Assembly: GCA_016872795.1 (NCBI GenBank)
Contig: VGYZ01000016.1
Coordinates: 1-56,174 of the forward strand
DNA: 56,174 nucleotides
Reading direction: 5' to 3'
Origin: Planctomycetota bacterium
GTDB taxonomy: Bacteria; Planctomycetota; UBA1135; GCA-002686595
The translations under genes and the position numbers were made by a program. The notes beneath the pieces were generated by a model. That model had not been told where the DNA came from. It ran no database searches and worked only from the letters and a program-made list of their open reading frames with translations. Of this stretch, positions 33,014 through 41,193 are shown in pieces. How positions within the stretch are numbered: the first letter of the stretch is position 1; each line of letters begins with the position of its first letter.

Positions 33014-34960
33014 ATGTTGCTGCGCGCCCTCGGCATCCTTGCGCTCGCGTGCCCGCTGCCTGCGCAGGAGCGCGCGGCCGCCCACCTCGGCGAGCTGCAA
33101 GCCGGCGTCAATGCGGCCATCGATCGCGGCGTCGAGCGCCTGCTCGCCCTGCAGAATCGCGACGGTTCCTGGGGCAGCGACCTGCGCGAGCCCGTGGCGC
33201 ACTTCGATCGACGCAACGGCGAGACGGGCCTCGCGGTTTACACGTTGCGCAAGTGCCGCATCAGCGCGGATCACCCAGCGCTGCAGCGCGCGGCTGCTTT
33301 TCTCGAGGGCGGTTTTCCGACGCACAACTACTCCGTGTCGACGCAGCTGCTCGCGCTCGACGCCCTCGGCGCCCCGGAGCGTTGGAAGGACCGGATGAAG
33401 GAGCTCGTCGACTTCCTGCTCTCGACGCGCATCCGCGGCGAAGGAACTTGGGGGTATCCCAATCATCCCGGCGTCTACATCGATCTCTCCAACACGCAGT
33501 ACGCAGCGCTCGGGCTGCGTGCGGCCGCGCATTCAGGGCTCAAGATTCCCAAGGACGTCTGGCTCGAGCTCGTCGAGGGCACGCTGAAGTACCAGCAGAC
33601 TCCGCGCGAGATCGACGTCGCCGCGAGCAGCGGCAAGAGCTCGACCGGCAAGCGCGAAGTCGCGGGCTTCGGCTACATGCACGGCGAGCGCGAGAGCCCG
33701 AGTGCGTCGATGACCGCGGCCGGGATCTCGATCCTCGGCATCGCGAAGGAAGGCGCGGGACGCGATCTGCCTGCCCCGCTCGGACGCTCGCTCGAGCGCG
33801 CGCAGCGCCTGGGCCTCGCGTGGATCGAGCGCGAGTTCTCCGTCGAGGACAACCCGCACGGACCGTACGCGTGGCACTACTACTGGCTCTACGGGCTCGA
33901 GCGCGTCGGCGCCCTGATGCAGACCGAGCGCATCGGCGAGCACGATTGGTACCGCCTCGGCGCTGCGCGCCTCGTGCGCGAGCAACGCGACAACGGCGAG
34001 TGGCGCACGGGCGCGCCCGTGGCCTGGCCCGTCGAACCGCTGCCGCTCTCGAACACTTGCTTCGCGCTGCTGTTCCTCACCAAGGCGACCGCGCCGAGTT
34101 CTGGCAGCGATGGCGGCGTGCAGGACGCGTGGGCGTCCGAACCGGCGGACCGACCCGTTTGGTTGCGTGCCGCGGGGCGTGCGCGCATCAGCTGCTGGAT
34201 CAGCGGTTTCTCTCCGGGCACGATCGAGGCCTACGGACACGGCCAAGGCACGAATGCGGCGCTGCATGTCGACAGGGTCGAATTCCTCGTCGACGGCAAG
34301 CTCGTCGAGACACGCGATGTCGACCAGCTCGTGCCGTGGAAGGGCGAGCGCTTCTCGATGCAGCACGCGTTCGAGACGGATGGTCCCCACACCATGCAAG
34401 CCCGCCTCCATGTCGCACTTCCGACGGAAGTCGCTACGGAAGGTCACACGACCGAAGTGCTCGAGTCCGCGACACTCGAAGTCGTCGCCCGCGATGTGTT
34501 CCAGCCGTGGATGCTCGAATACGCGCGCGCCGCCGCGAGCAACAAGCTCGAACAGACCGAGGTCAGTGCACGCTGTTCGTCGCAGCTCGCGAGCTTCACC
34601 AACGCAGGTGCGATCTGCGACGGCTACCAAGGGACGGGCTGGGCCTTCGCCCCCACCGACACGGAGCCTTCGATCACACTCGAGCTCGAGAAGGCCCAGC
34701 GCGCGAAGCTCGTGATCCTGAGCCAGTACGATGCGAATCGCGCGACCGCGGGCGAGCTCGGACGCATCCGGCGCGTGGCGCTGTACCTCAACAAGGACAG
34801 CACTGCGATCGAGTTCGACCTCTCGGGCGACGCGCTGATGAAACACGAGCTCGCGCTGCCGAAGCCGGCGGTCGTGCGCAGCCTGCGTCTGCGCGTCCTT
34901 GCGTGGGACAAGGGCAGCCTACAGCCCGTCGGCGGCTTCTCCGAGATCGAGCTGCGCTGA
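33014..34960 (+). CDS. Secreted alpha/alpha-barrel protein with QW-like repeats, function unknown
   Basis: The 648-aa protein has a cleavable signal peptide (MLLRALGILALACPLPAQE). Residues about 25-350 resemble the alpha/alpha-barrel of terpene cyclases and related prenyltransferase-fold proteins: LLALQNRDGSWGSD matches the QW repeat, and later VREQRDNGEWRTG resembles a second one. The DxDD motif of squalene-hopene cyclase is not seen. From about residue 360 follow beta-rich regions, the last of which (ICDGYQGTGWAFAPTDTEPS and IRRVALYLNKD) resembles a discoidin/F5-8C carbohydrate-binding fold. It is probably exported and binds or processes a surface polymer. Its position after oleD may be chance because it has its own promoter. 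It is read convergently to thrS. Confidence 0.6.
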   Translation: MLLRALGILALACPLPAQERAAAHLGELQAGVNAAIDRGVERLLALQNRDGSWGSDLREPVAHFDRRNGETGLAVYTLRKCRISADHPALQRAAAFLEGGFPTHNYSVSTQLLALDALGAPERWKDRMKELVDFLLSTRIRGEGTWGYPNHPGVYIDLSNTQYAALGLRAAAHSGLKIPKDVWLELVEGTLKYQQTPREIDVAASSGKSSTGKREVAGFGYMHGERESPSASMTAAGISILGIAKEGAGRDLPAPLGRSLERAQRLGLAWIEREFSVEDNPHGPYAWHYYWLYGLERVGALMQTERIGEHDWYRLGAARLVREQRDNGEWRTGAPVAWPVEPLPLSNTCFALLFLTKATAPSSGSDGGVQDAWASEPADRPVWLRAAGRARISCWISGFSPGTIEAYGHGQGTNAALHVDRVEFLVDGKLVETRDVDQLVPWKGERFSMQHAFETDGPHTMQARLHVALPTEVATEGHTTEVLESATLEVVARDVFQPWMLEYARAAASNKLEQTEVSARCSSQLASFTNAGAICDGYQGTGWAFAPTDTEPSITLELEKAQRAKLVILSQYDANRATAGELGRIRRVALYLNKDSTAIEFDLSGDALMKHELALPKPAVVRSLRLRVLAWDKGSLQPVGGFSEIELR

Positions 34961-34976
34961 CGCGCCGGGTGCACGA

Positions 34977-35009
34977 GCGGCCCGCCCGGCACATATCCGG
35001 ACGGGCCGC
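34977..35009. terminator. Bidirectional terminator hairpin between the secreted-protein gene and thrS
   Basis: GCGGCCCGCCCGG (34977-34989) and CCGGACGGGCCGC (34997-35009) pair over 13 positions around a 7-nt AT-containing loop. The single non-Watson-Crick position is a G-U pair in the minus-strand RNA. Its place between convergent stops makes a terminator likely. Confidence 0.6.
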
Positions 35010-35036
35010 ATTCGAGCGCGCGACGCTCTCAGAGAG

Positions 35037-36800
35037 CTACTCGAGGCCGAGCGAGCGCGTGCTGCGCAAGCGGTCGAGCAGCACCTTGAATTCCGCGAAC
35101 GGCATCACCTGCTGCTCGCGCGTGCCGCGTCTTCGCACGGCGACCGTGCCTTCCGCGGCCTCTCTGTCGCCAGCGATCAGCATGAACGGAATCTGCTGCT
35201 GCTGCGCATCCTTGATCTTGTTGTTCATGTGCCCGGGCGCGTCCATGCAGTCGACGCGGTAGAGCTCCCCGCGCAGCTGCTTCTCGAGCTGCTTGCAGTA
35301 CGCCGCGTGCTCCTCGCGGATCGGAATCACCGCAACCTGCGTGGGCGCGCACCACACGGGGAACTTGCCCGCGAAGTGCTCGATCAGGCCACCGATGAAG
35401 CGCTCGAGCGAGCCGAGGATGGCGCGGTGCACCATGATCGGACGCTTCTGCTGCCCGTCGGAGTCGGTGAAGTGGATCTTGAAGCGCTCCGGCAGGTTGA
35501 AGTCGCACTGCACGGTCGACATCTGCCACTCGCGGCCGAGCGAGTCCTTGACCTTGAAGTCGATCTTGGGGCCGTAGAACGCTCCGCCGCCTTCGTCGAG
35601 CTCGAGCGGGAGCTTCACGCGGTCCGCCGCGCCCTGCAGCGCCTTGGTCGCGCGCTCCCAGATCGCGGGCTCGCCGATGGCCTTCTCGGGCCGCGTCGCG
35701 AGGTATGCCTTGTAGGTGTAGCCGAAGGTGCGCAGCACCATGTCGATCAGCTCGACGACGCCCGCAATCTCCTCTTCGAGCTGGTCGGGCGTGCAGAAGA
35801 TGTGGCTGTCGTCCTGCGTGAAGCCGCGGACGCGCATCATTCCGTGCAGCACGCCCGAGCGCTCGAAGCGGTACACGGTACCGAGCTCCGCCATGCGCAG
35901 CGGCAGGTCGCGGTAGCTGTGCGAGCGCGTCGCATAGATCATCACATGCCCGGGGCAGTTCATCGGCTTGACGCGATAGCGCGCGTTCTCGATGCCGAAG
36001 CCCTCGTACATCATGTCGCCGTAGTTCTCGAGGTGGCCCGAGGTCTTGAACAGGTCTTCGCGCATGACATGCGGCGTGTAGACGAAGTCGTAGCCGCGCC
36101 GCGCCTGCTCCTGGAACATGAACTCCTCGATCGCGCGCCGCACGGCGCCGAGGTGCGGGTGCCAGAACACGAAGCCCGAGCCCGCTTCCGCGTGCGTGCT
36201 GAAGAGATCGAGCTCGGTGCCGAGCTTGCGGTGGTCGCGCAGCTTGACCTCCTCGAGCCATGCGAGGTGGGCATCGAGCTCCTCCTTCTTCCAGAAGGCC
36301 GTGCCGTAGATGCGGCGCAACATCGGACGGTTCTCGTCGCCGCGCCAGTAGGCGCCCGCGATGTTGAGCAGCTTGAAGTGGAAGCCGCGGTCGAGGCGAT
36401 CGAGGTGCGGGCCTTCGCACAGGTCCTCGAAGTCCCCGTGGCGGTAGAATGTGATCGTCTCGCCCTCGGGGATCAGATCGACGGCCTCGACCTTGTAGGT
36501 CTGCTCCTTCGCGCCGAGGCGCGTCTTGGCGTCGGCGCGTGAGACCTCCTCGCGTACGAGCTCGGGCGTGCGCTTGGCGATGCGTTCCATCTCCTTCTCG
36601 ATCTTGCGCAGGTCCTTGTCCTCGACCGGCTCGGGGAGCTCGATGTCGTAGTAGAACCCGTGCTCGATCGCGGGGCCGAAGCCGAACTTCGCGCCGGGGT
36701 AGAGCTTCTGGACGGCGCTCGCCATCAGGTGCGAGACCGAGTGGCGCAGGGTGGACAGCGGGAACGGACCGTTGTCACGCGGATCGTGCTCAGAGCACAT
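35037..36800 (-). CDS. thrS: Threonyl-tRNA synthetase lacking the N-terminal TGS domain
   Basis: The 587-aa enzyme starts directly with the editing domain: LRHSVSHLMASAVQKLYPGA (HxxxH) and DLCEGPHLDR. The catalytic class II core follows: FVFWHPHLGAVRRAIEEFM, then YRVKPMNCPGHVMIY (zinc Cys), HGMMRVRGFTQDDSHIFC and MVHRAILGSLERFIGG (zinc His residues). The anticodon domain ends the chain (AVIPIREEHAAYCKQLEKQL, VRRRGTREQQVMPFAEF). The usual TGS domain of about 60 residues is absent, as in some bacterial ThrRS. The start at ATG 36800 is supported by AAGGAG 9 nt upstream. infC and rpmI, its frequent neighbours, are not present. It stands alone between a terminator and the dcw cluster. Confidence 0.95.
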   Translation of the reverse strand: MCSEHDPRDNGPFPLSTLRHSVSHLMASAVQKLYPGAKFGFGPAIEHGFYYDIELPEPVEDKDLRKIEKEMERIAKRTPELVREEVSRADAKTRLGAKEQTYKVEAVDLIPEGETITFYRHGDFEDLCEGPHLDRLDRGFHFKLLNIAGAYWRGDENRPMLRRIYGTAFWKKEELDAHLAWLEEVKLRDHRKLGTELDLFSTHAEAGSGFVFWHPHLGAVRRAIEEFMFQEQARRGYDFVYTPHVMREDLFKTSGHLENYGDMMYEGFGIENARYRVKPMNCPGHVMIYATRSHSYRDLPLRMAELGTVYRFERSGVLHGMMRVRGFTQDDSHIFCTPDQLEEEIAGVVELIDMVLRTFGYTYKAYLATRPEKAIGEPAIWERATKALQGAADRVKLPLELDEGGGAFYGPKIDFKVKDSLGREWQMSTVQCDFNLPERFKIHFTDSDGQQKRPIMVHRAILGSLERFIGGLIEHFAGKFPVWCAPTQVAVIPIREEHAAYCKQLEKQLRGELYRVDCMDAPGHMNNKIKDAQQQQIPFMLIAGDREAAEGTVAVRRRGTREQQVMPFAEFKVLLDRLRSTRSLGLE

Positions 36801-37229
36801 GCAGTCTGACTCCTTCCCTCAGGTCTTCCCGGGGGCGTGTCCGCCGCAACCTGCGACGGCCTCTCCCGGACCAAGGGCAACACATCCTCGGGGCCGACCT
36901 GGCCTCGCAGCGGGGCGTCTCCTCCGGGGGGAAGCGCCGCGAAAAGAGTAAGGACCGTCGCATGCGCGAACCAGCGTCTCGACCCGGGCGATGCCGATGG
37001 GGAATCGGCGGAAGAAGAGGGTGGGGAGAAGACAGCCCAGAGTCGCTGCGTAGTTTCGGAGGCCTGCGACGGCCGTACCCCCCTTTCGGTGGGTCGCGGC
37101 GGGAACAGGAGGGGATGCCGCAGAGCTGGGGCCGGATGTCCCAGAAGTGAAAGCGGCCCGCGCGACTGTGGGGCGCTGCTCCCACCGCACCTCAGGGGAA
37201 AGCCGCGCCGGGGACCGGGCGCGGTCTCC
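36801..37229 (-). other. 429-bp leader/intergenic region upstream of thrS
   Basis: No gene is supported here: the two overlapping minus-strand frames contain only arginine-rich low-complexity translations. The last 20 nt hold the thrS ribosome-binding site. A perfect hairpin GCCGAT-5 nt-ATCGGC lies at 36993-37009. The 12-mer CCTGCGACGGCC occurs twice (36850-36861 and 37063-37074), so long-range structure is possible. No T-box consensus, RNase P or tmRNA signature was found by eye. The murB stop bounds the region on the other side. Confidence 0.4.
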
Positions 37230-38204
37230 CTAGCCCGGCTCGCGGCACCAGACCTTGACCTCGAGCTCGAGCTGGACGCCGGTCTGGCTCGCCACCTCGG
37301 CGCGCAGCTCCTCGATCAGTCCGAGGACATCGGCCGAGCTCGCGTTGCGGCGGTTGATCACGAAGTTGCCATGCTGCGGGCTCACATAGGCGTCGCCGCG
37401 CTCGCGCCCCTTCAGGCCGCAGCGCTCGACGAGCTGACCCGCCGACAGGCCGCCCGAGCGCTGCTTGTCGGGGTTCTTGAAGACGCAGCCCGCCGACCAT
37501 TCGGTCAGGGGCTGCGCGTCGTTTTTTTCCTTCAGGTACTGCTTGGCGCGTTCGCGCACCAGCGCGCGCGTCCGCGGGACGAGCTTCAGGATCGCACCCG
37601 CGACCACGCGCTCGCCGAGCCCGCCATTGCGATAGCGCGGCGTGCACTCAGCCCGCGGCAGGTCGAGCATGCGACCGTCGGGTTCGATGACGCGCACGAG
37701 CTCCACGCAGTCCCACATCTCGCCGTAGCGACCGCCCGCGTTCATCGCGATGCCGCCGCCGAGCTGGCCCGGCACGCCCGCGAGACACTCCAGACCGGAG
37801 AGCCCCAGATCGGTCGCCGTGCTGCACAACTTCTGCAAGGTCGTCCCAGCCCACACCACCAGCCGCGGATCCTCGGCCGGATCGATGTGCACCAGCTCGC
37901 CTTGCTGCGTCTGCTCGTCGAAGCGCGACGACCCGCGCAGCGGCCGGAAGCAGCGCTTCATGCGATCGGTCGTGATCACGAGGCAGTCGTGCAGACCGTC
38001 CTCGATGACCAGGTTGCAGCCGCCACCCAGAATGCGGGGCACGAAGCCGCGCTCGCGCGCCGTCACGATCGCGAGTTGCAGCTCCTGTGGGGTCGCGGGC
38101 TCGAGCAGCCAGCGAACTCGTCCGCCGACCCGCATGTAGGTGCGGTCGCGTAGCTCTGCGTCACGCAGCGCGGCGACGGGCCAGTTCACGGATGAGGTCG
38201 TCAC
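37230..38204 (-). CDS. murB: UDP-N-acetylenolpyruvoylglucosamine reductase
   Basis: MurB reduces UDP-GlcNAc-enolpyruvate to UDP-MurNAc, using FAD and NADPH. The 324-aa product shows MRVGGRVRWLLEPATPQEL and ILGGGCNLVIEDG in the FAD domain, GLECLAGVPGQLGGGIAMNA with the NAGG region, and EWSAGCVFKNPDKQ near residue 230. In E. coli the last motif has the catalytic Ser as GSFFKNP; here the position is Cys. HGNFVINRRNASSADV and LELEVKVW (catalytic Glu) close the protein. The start is GTG 38204 (GTG 38189 is an alternative), 44 nt inside the end of murC. It is the last gene of the dcw run and is followed by the long leader of thrS. Confidence 0.92.
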   Translation of the reverse strand: MTTSSVNWPVAALRDAELRDRTYMRVGGRVRWLLEPATPQELQLAIVTARERGFVPRILGGGCNLVIEDGLHDCLVITTDRMKRCFRPLRGSSRFDEQTQQGELVHIDPAEDPRLVVWAGTTLQKLCSTATDLGLSGLECLAGVPGQLGGGIAMNAGGRYGEMWDCVELVRVIEPDGRMLDLPRAECTPRYRNGGLGERVVAGAILKLVPRTRALVRERAKQYLKEKNDAQPLTEWSAGCVFKNPDKQRSGGLSAGQLVERCGLKGRERGDAYVSPQHGNFVINRRNASSADVLGLIEELRAEVASQTGVQLELEVKVWCREPG

Positions 38205-39678
38205 GGATGTCCACGATGTCGCCAGCGCCGAGTACGAGCACGGCACAGTCTCCGGACAGACCCTCGCACAGGGCCTCGACCGCCGAGCGGCCCGAGCCCC
38301 CGCACCGCGCCTCCACATTGGCCGCGCGCAAGCGATCGACGAGGTCCGAGGCGCTCGCGGCGTTCTCGCCGTCGACATGCGCCCGAGCGCCGTAGACATC
38401 GGCCACGACGACGCGGTCTGCGCGGCGCAGGGAGTCGGCGAACTCCGCGAGGAAACGGGCGGTACGACTGTGCTGGTGCGGCTGGAAGAGCACATGCAGC
38501 CTGCGGCCGGGGAACACGCGGCTCGCGGCCTCGAGCGTGACATTGACCTCGGTCGGATGGTGCGCGTAGTCGTGGACGACCTCGACGCCGCCGTGACAGC
38601 CCCACGACTCGAAGCGCCGCTGGCTGCCGACATACTGCTCGATCCCGCGCGCCGCGTAGAACGCGGCCTCGTTGGGATCCATCTTCCACTCGCGCGCCAC
38701 GAGCCCAACCGCAAGCGCGATCGCGCAACCCGCATTGAGAGCGTTGAAGCTGCCAGGCACCGCCAGGCTCACCGCATCGACCTCGAATTCCGGGCCGCCC
38801 ATGTCAAAGGTGAAGTAGCCGCTGCGTTCGCGCTTCAGGCGGACATCGAAGTCGCGCTTCATGCGCCACACCGGCGCACGCGCCACCTGCTCAACCGAGC
38901 GAGGAACATCGGGACCGAGCACGAGCAATCCGTTGACCGGAGCGCGCTCGACAAAGCGCGCGAAGGCGCTCTTGATCTGCTCGAAGTCGCCGAAATAGTC
39001 GAGGTGATCGGCCTCGATATTGGTGACGATCGAGCCGTGGGGCGAGAGGTTGAGGAACGAGCGGTCGTACTCGCAGGACTCGACGGCGAACCAGCCGCCG
39101 TCGTCGTGGAGCGCCGCGTTCGATCCGAGCTTGCGACACACGCCGCCGACGATCGCGCCCGGCTGGGGCAGCGAGCCGTCGGGGACCGACAGCGCGAGGC
39201 CGCGCAGGGCGTGGTAGAGCATCCAGCTCGTGGTGGTCTTGCCGTGGGTGCCGGCGACACCGAGTGTGCGGCCAAACGGCGTGATGCGACCGAGTGCCTC
39301 GCTGTACTTCAGCACGGGAATGCCGCGCTCCGTGGCTTCGCGCACAGCAGGGCTCTGGAGCGAGATGGCGGCCGAGCGCACCACGAGTTGCACGCCGTGC
39401 GGCAAGCGCGCGCACTCCTGCGGCGAAACTTCGACCTCGACGCCGATCGAACGCAGCAGCTTGACATGCTCGCTCTCGGCGCGGTCATGACCACTGAGTA
39501 TGTGACCGTGCGCCACGAGCACGCGCGCCGCGCCCGAAACGCCCGCGCCGCCGGCGCCGAGCAAGTGAATGCGCTCCGGCAGGACCGAGATCGAACGGCC
39601 GTTGCGCGGAGCGCGCGGCCGGAAGTCGGCGAGGCGCGCGAGGAACAGATCGAGGCGAGTCATGCCTTGTTCGAGCAT
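38161..39678 (-). CDS. murC: UDP-N-acetylmuramate--L-alanine ligase
   Basis: MurC adds L-Ala to UDP-MurNAc in the cytoplasm. The 505-aa protein has the N-terminal Rossmann segment IHLLGAGGAGVSGAARVLV, the ATP P-loop GVAGTHGKTTTSWML near residue 125, the central VTNIEADHLDYFGD motif, and the C-terminal VVHDYAHHPTEVNVTLEA. An N-terminal extension of about 30 residues precedes the family start. ATG 39678 is chosen because AAGGAGAT lies about 12 nt upstream; ATG 39663 is possible. It lies 32 nt after murG and overlaps murB. Length is slightly above the usual 460-490. Confidence 0.95.
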   Translation of the reverse strand: MLEQGMTRLDLFLARLADFRPRAPRNGRSISVLPERIHLLGAGGAGVSGAARVLVAHGHILSGHDRAESEHVKLLRSIGVEVEVSPQECARLPHGVQLVVRSAAISLQSPAVREATERGIPVLKYSEALGRITPFGRTLGVAGTHGKTTTSWMLYHALRGLALSVPDGSLPQPGAIVGGVCRKLGSNAALHDDGGWFAVESCEYDRSFLNLSPHGSIVTNIEADHLDYFGDFEQIKSAFARFVERAPVNGLLVLGPDVPRSVEQVARAPVWRMKRDFDVRLKRERSGYFTFDMGGPEFEVDAVSLAVPGSFNALNAGCAIALAVGLVAREWKMDPNEAAFYAARGIEQYVGSQRRFESWGCHGGVEVVHDYAHHPTEVNVTLEAASRVFPGRRLHVLFQPHQHSRTARFLAEFADSLRRADRVVVADVYGARAHVDGENAASASDLVDRLRAANVEARCGGSGRSAVEALCEGLSGDCAVLVLGAGDIVDIRDDLIRELARRRAA

Positions 39679-39710
39679 CGGGCCAGATATCTCCTTCAGG
39701 AGGCGCGGAC

Positions 39711-40940
39711 TCAAGCGTTGGCCACGAATTCGCGGCTCGAACGCGCCACAGTCGTCAGTTCCCTCCAGATGCGTTGCGCCGCATCGAGCGGCAGCACGCG
39801 TTCGAGTACCGCCGCGCGCTGCGCGAGCTCGCTCGCGCCGCTTGGCAAGGTGCGTTGCACGAGCTCGCGCGCGAAGTTCGCGTCGAGGCGCGACTCGAGG
39901 ACGAGCTCCACGCCTTCGCCGAGCTCGCCCGCGTTGCGCTCTTGATGGCGATCGGCGTGGTGCGGGTAGGGCACGACCCACGCGGGTCGGCGCAGCGCCG
40001 CGACCTCAGCGAGCGTCGAGGCGCCGCCGCGGCAGAGCACCAGCGTTGCGGCGCAGAGCGCGCCGTGGACATCGTGCACGAACTCGAGCTGGCGATAGCC
40101 CGCTCGATCGATCGCACCCGGCTCGCTCCGCCCCGGCCCGGTCTGATGCAGCACCTGCACGCCTTGGCGGAGGAACTCCCCAAGCTGCGCAGCGACGAAC
40201 GAGTTGAGCGCACCGGCTCCCTGACTGCCGCCGAGCACGACGAGCAGTGGACGTTCCGGCACGAATCCGAGCGCGGCGCGCGCCGCGCGCTGTCGCTCCT
40301 CGCTCACGCCGCCTGCGGCGAACTGCGGAGCGAGCGGCGGACCGCAGAGCACATCCTTGGTGCTCGCACGCCCCCCCGGCAGCGTGCCGCGCCAGGCGTG
40401 GAAGACGCGCGTCGCAAGCGGCGCCAACCAGCGCGTGGCCTTGCCGCGCACCGCGTTGATCTCGAGCAACGCCACGGGAATCTCGAGCGAACGCGCGGCG
40501 AGCACGGACGGCAGACAAGTGAAGCCGCCGAGACCGACGAGCACTTCGCTGCGGTGGGCGCGCAGCGCGGCGCGCGCGGCGCGCACCGCGGGCAAGGTGC
40601 GCAGCGCGAGTCCGGTGATCCGCGGCGCCCCCCCACCCTCCGGTTCGAGCGCGAGCGCCACGCGCTCGATCTCAACCCCGCCGAGCTCGGTGTCGAGTCC
40701 GGCGAAGGCGCGCTCTTCCACTGCACGACCGGTGCAGAACCACAGCACATCCGCCACGCTGCGGGGCTGATGAGCGAGCAGGTGCCGACCCGGCACGATG
40801 TGCCCGCCCGTGCCGCCGCCAGCGAGAGCGATGCGCAACCCGGAGCGACGAGGGGCGGAAGGCAGAGGGAACGAACGGTCCATGGAGCGCGACGACGCAG
40901 CGTCCCCATTGGCGTCGACTACTTCAAGCACCGTGCTCAC
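39711..40940 (-). CDS. murG: UDP-GlcNAc--MurNAc-pentapeptide-PP-undecaprenol GlcNAc transferase
   Basis: MurG makes lipid II from lipid I at the inner membrane face. The 409-aa product has ALAGGGTGGHIVPG near residue 40, the hallmark of the family, then EVLVGLGGFTCLPSVLAA, LLVVLGGSQGAGALN in the linker, LVLCRGGASTLAEVAAL and the C-terminal VVPYPHHADRHQERNA. About 35 extra residues precede the family start, so a start at the internal ATG (about 40883) is possible. It follows the 71-aa membrane ORF by 37 nt. Confidence 0.95.
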   Translation of the reverse strand: MSTVLEVVDANGDAASSRSMDRSFPLPSAPRRSGLRIALAGGGTGGHIVPGRHLLAHQPRSVADVLWFCTGRAVEERAFAGLDTELGGVEIERVALALEPEGGGAPRITGLALRTLPAVRAARAALRAHRSEVLVGLGGFTCLPSVLAARSLEIPVALLEINAVRGKATRWLAPLATRVFHAWRGTLPGGRASTKDVLCGPPLAPQFAAGGVSEERQRAARAALGFVPERPLLVVLGGSQGAGALNSFVAAQLGEFLRQGVQVLHQTGPGRSEPGAIDRAGYRQLEFVHDVHGALCAATLVLCRGGASTLAEVAALRRPAWVVPYPHHADRHQERNAGELGEGVELVLESRLDANFARELVQRTLPSGASELAQRAAVLERVLPLDAAQRIWRELTTVARSSREFVANA

Positions 40941-40977
40941 TCCTCTGCCCCCCTCCCGGTCCTCGTCCCGCGTGTGA

Positions 40978-41193
40978 CTAGCGTGCGGGTGCGCTGCCCG
41001 GCCTCCACTCCGCTACGACCGGGCTCGCGGACACCGCAACGGCACCGCAGCCCGGACCCTCGTCCGCCACGCGCAGCTCGGCGCGGTACGGACCGAACCA
41101 ACCCTCGAGCAGGAGTCGGATCGACCCCTCGAGGTGCAGCCCCATCACGAACATGCAGCCCGTGAGGAACAGGACCTTGAAGCGTTCGCTCAC
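40978..41193 (-). CDS. Small protein (71 aa) with one hydrophobic segment, unknown function
   Basis: The ORF is coupled to the LysM gene by an ATGA overlap and lies before murG on the same strand, which argues that it is real. The N-terminal half is hydrophobic (FKVLFLTGCMFVMGLHLEG, then SIRLLLEGWFGPY) and could form a membrane segment or amphipathic helix. The C-terminal half is polar and small-residue-rich, with one Cys in GPGCGAVAV. I do not recognise a family. Its place between a LysM protein and murG suggests a role at the site of peptidoglycan synthesis. Confidence 0.55.
   Translation of the reverse strand: MSERFKVLFLTGCMFVMGLHLEGSIRLLLEGWFGPYRAELRVADEGPGCGAVAVSASPVVAEWRPGSAPAR

Noticed and set aside
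36801-37200. Translation initiation factor IF3 or a T-box upstream of thrS
   Set aside because: Neither the IF3 motifs nor the T-box consensus (AGGGUGGNACCGCG) could be found; the small frames here are low complexity.
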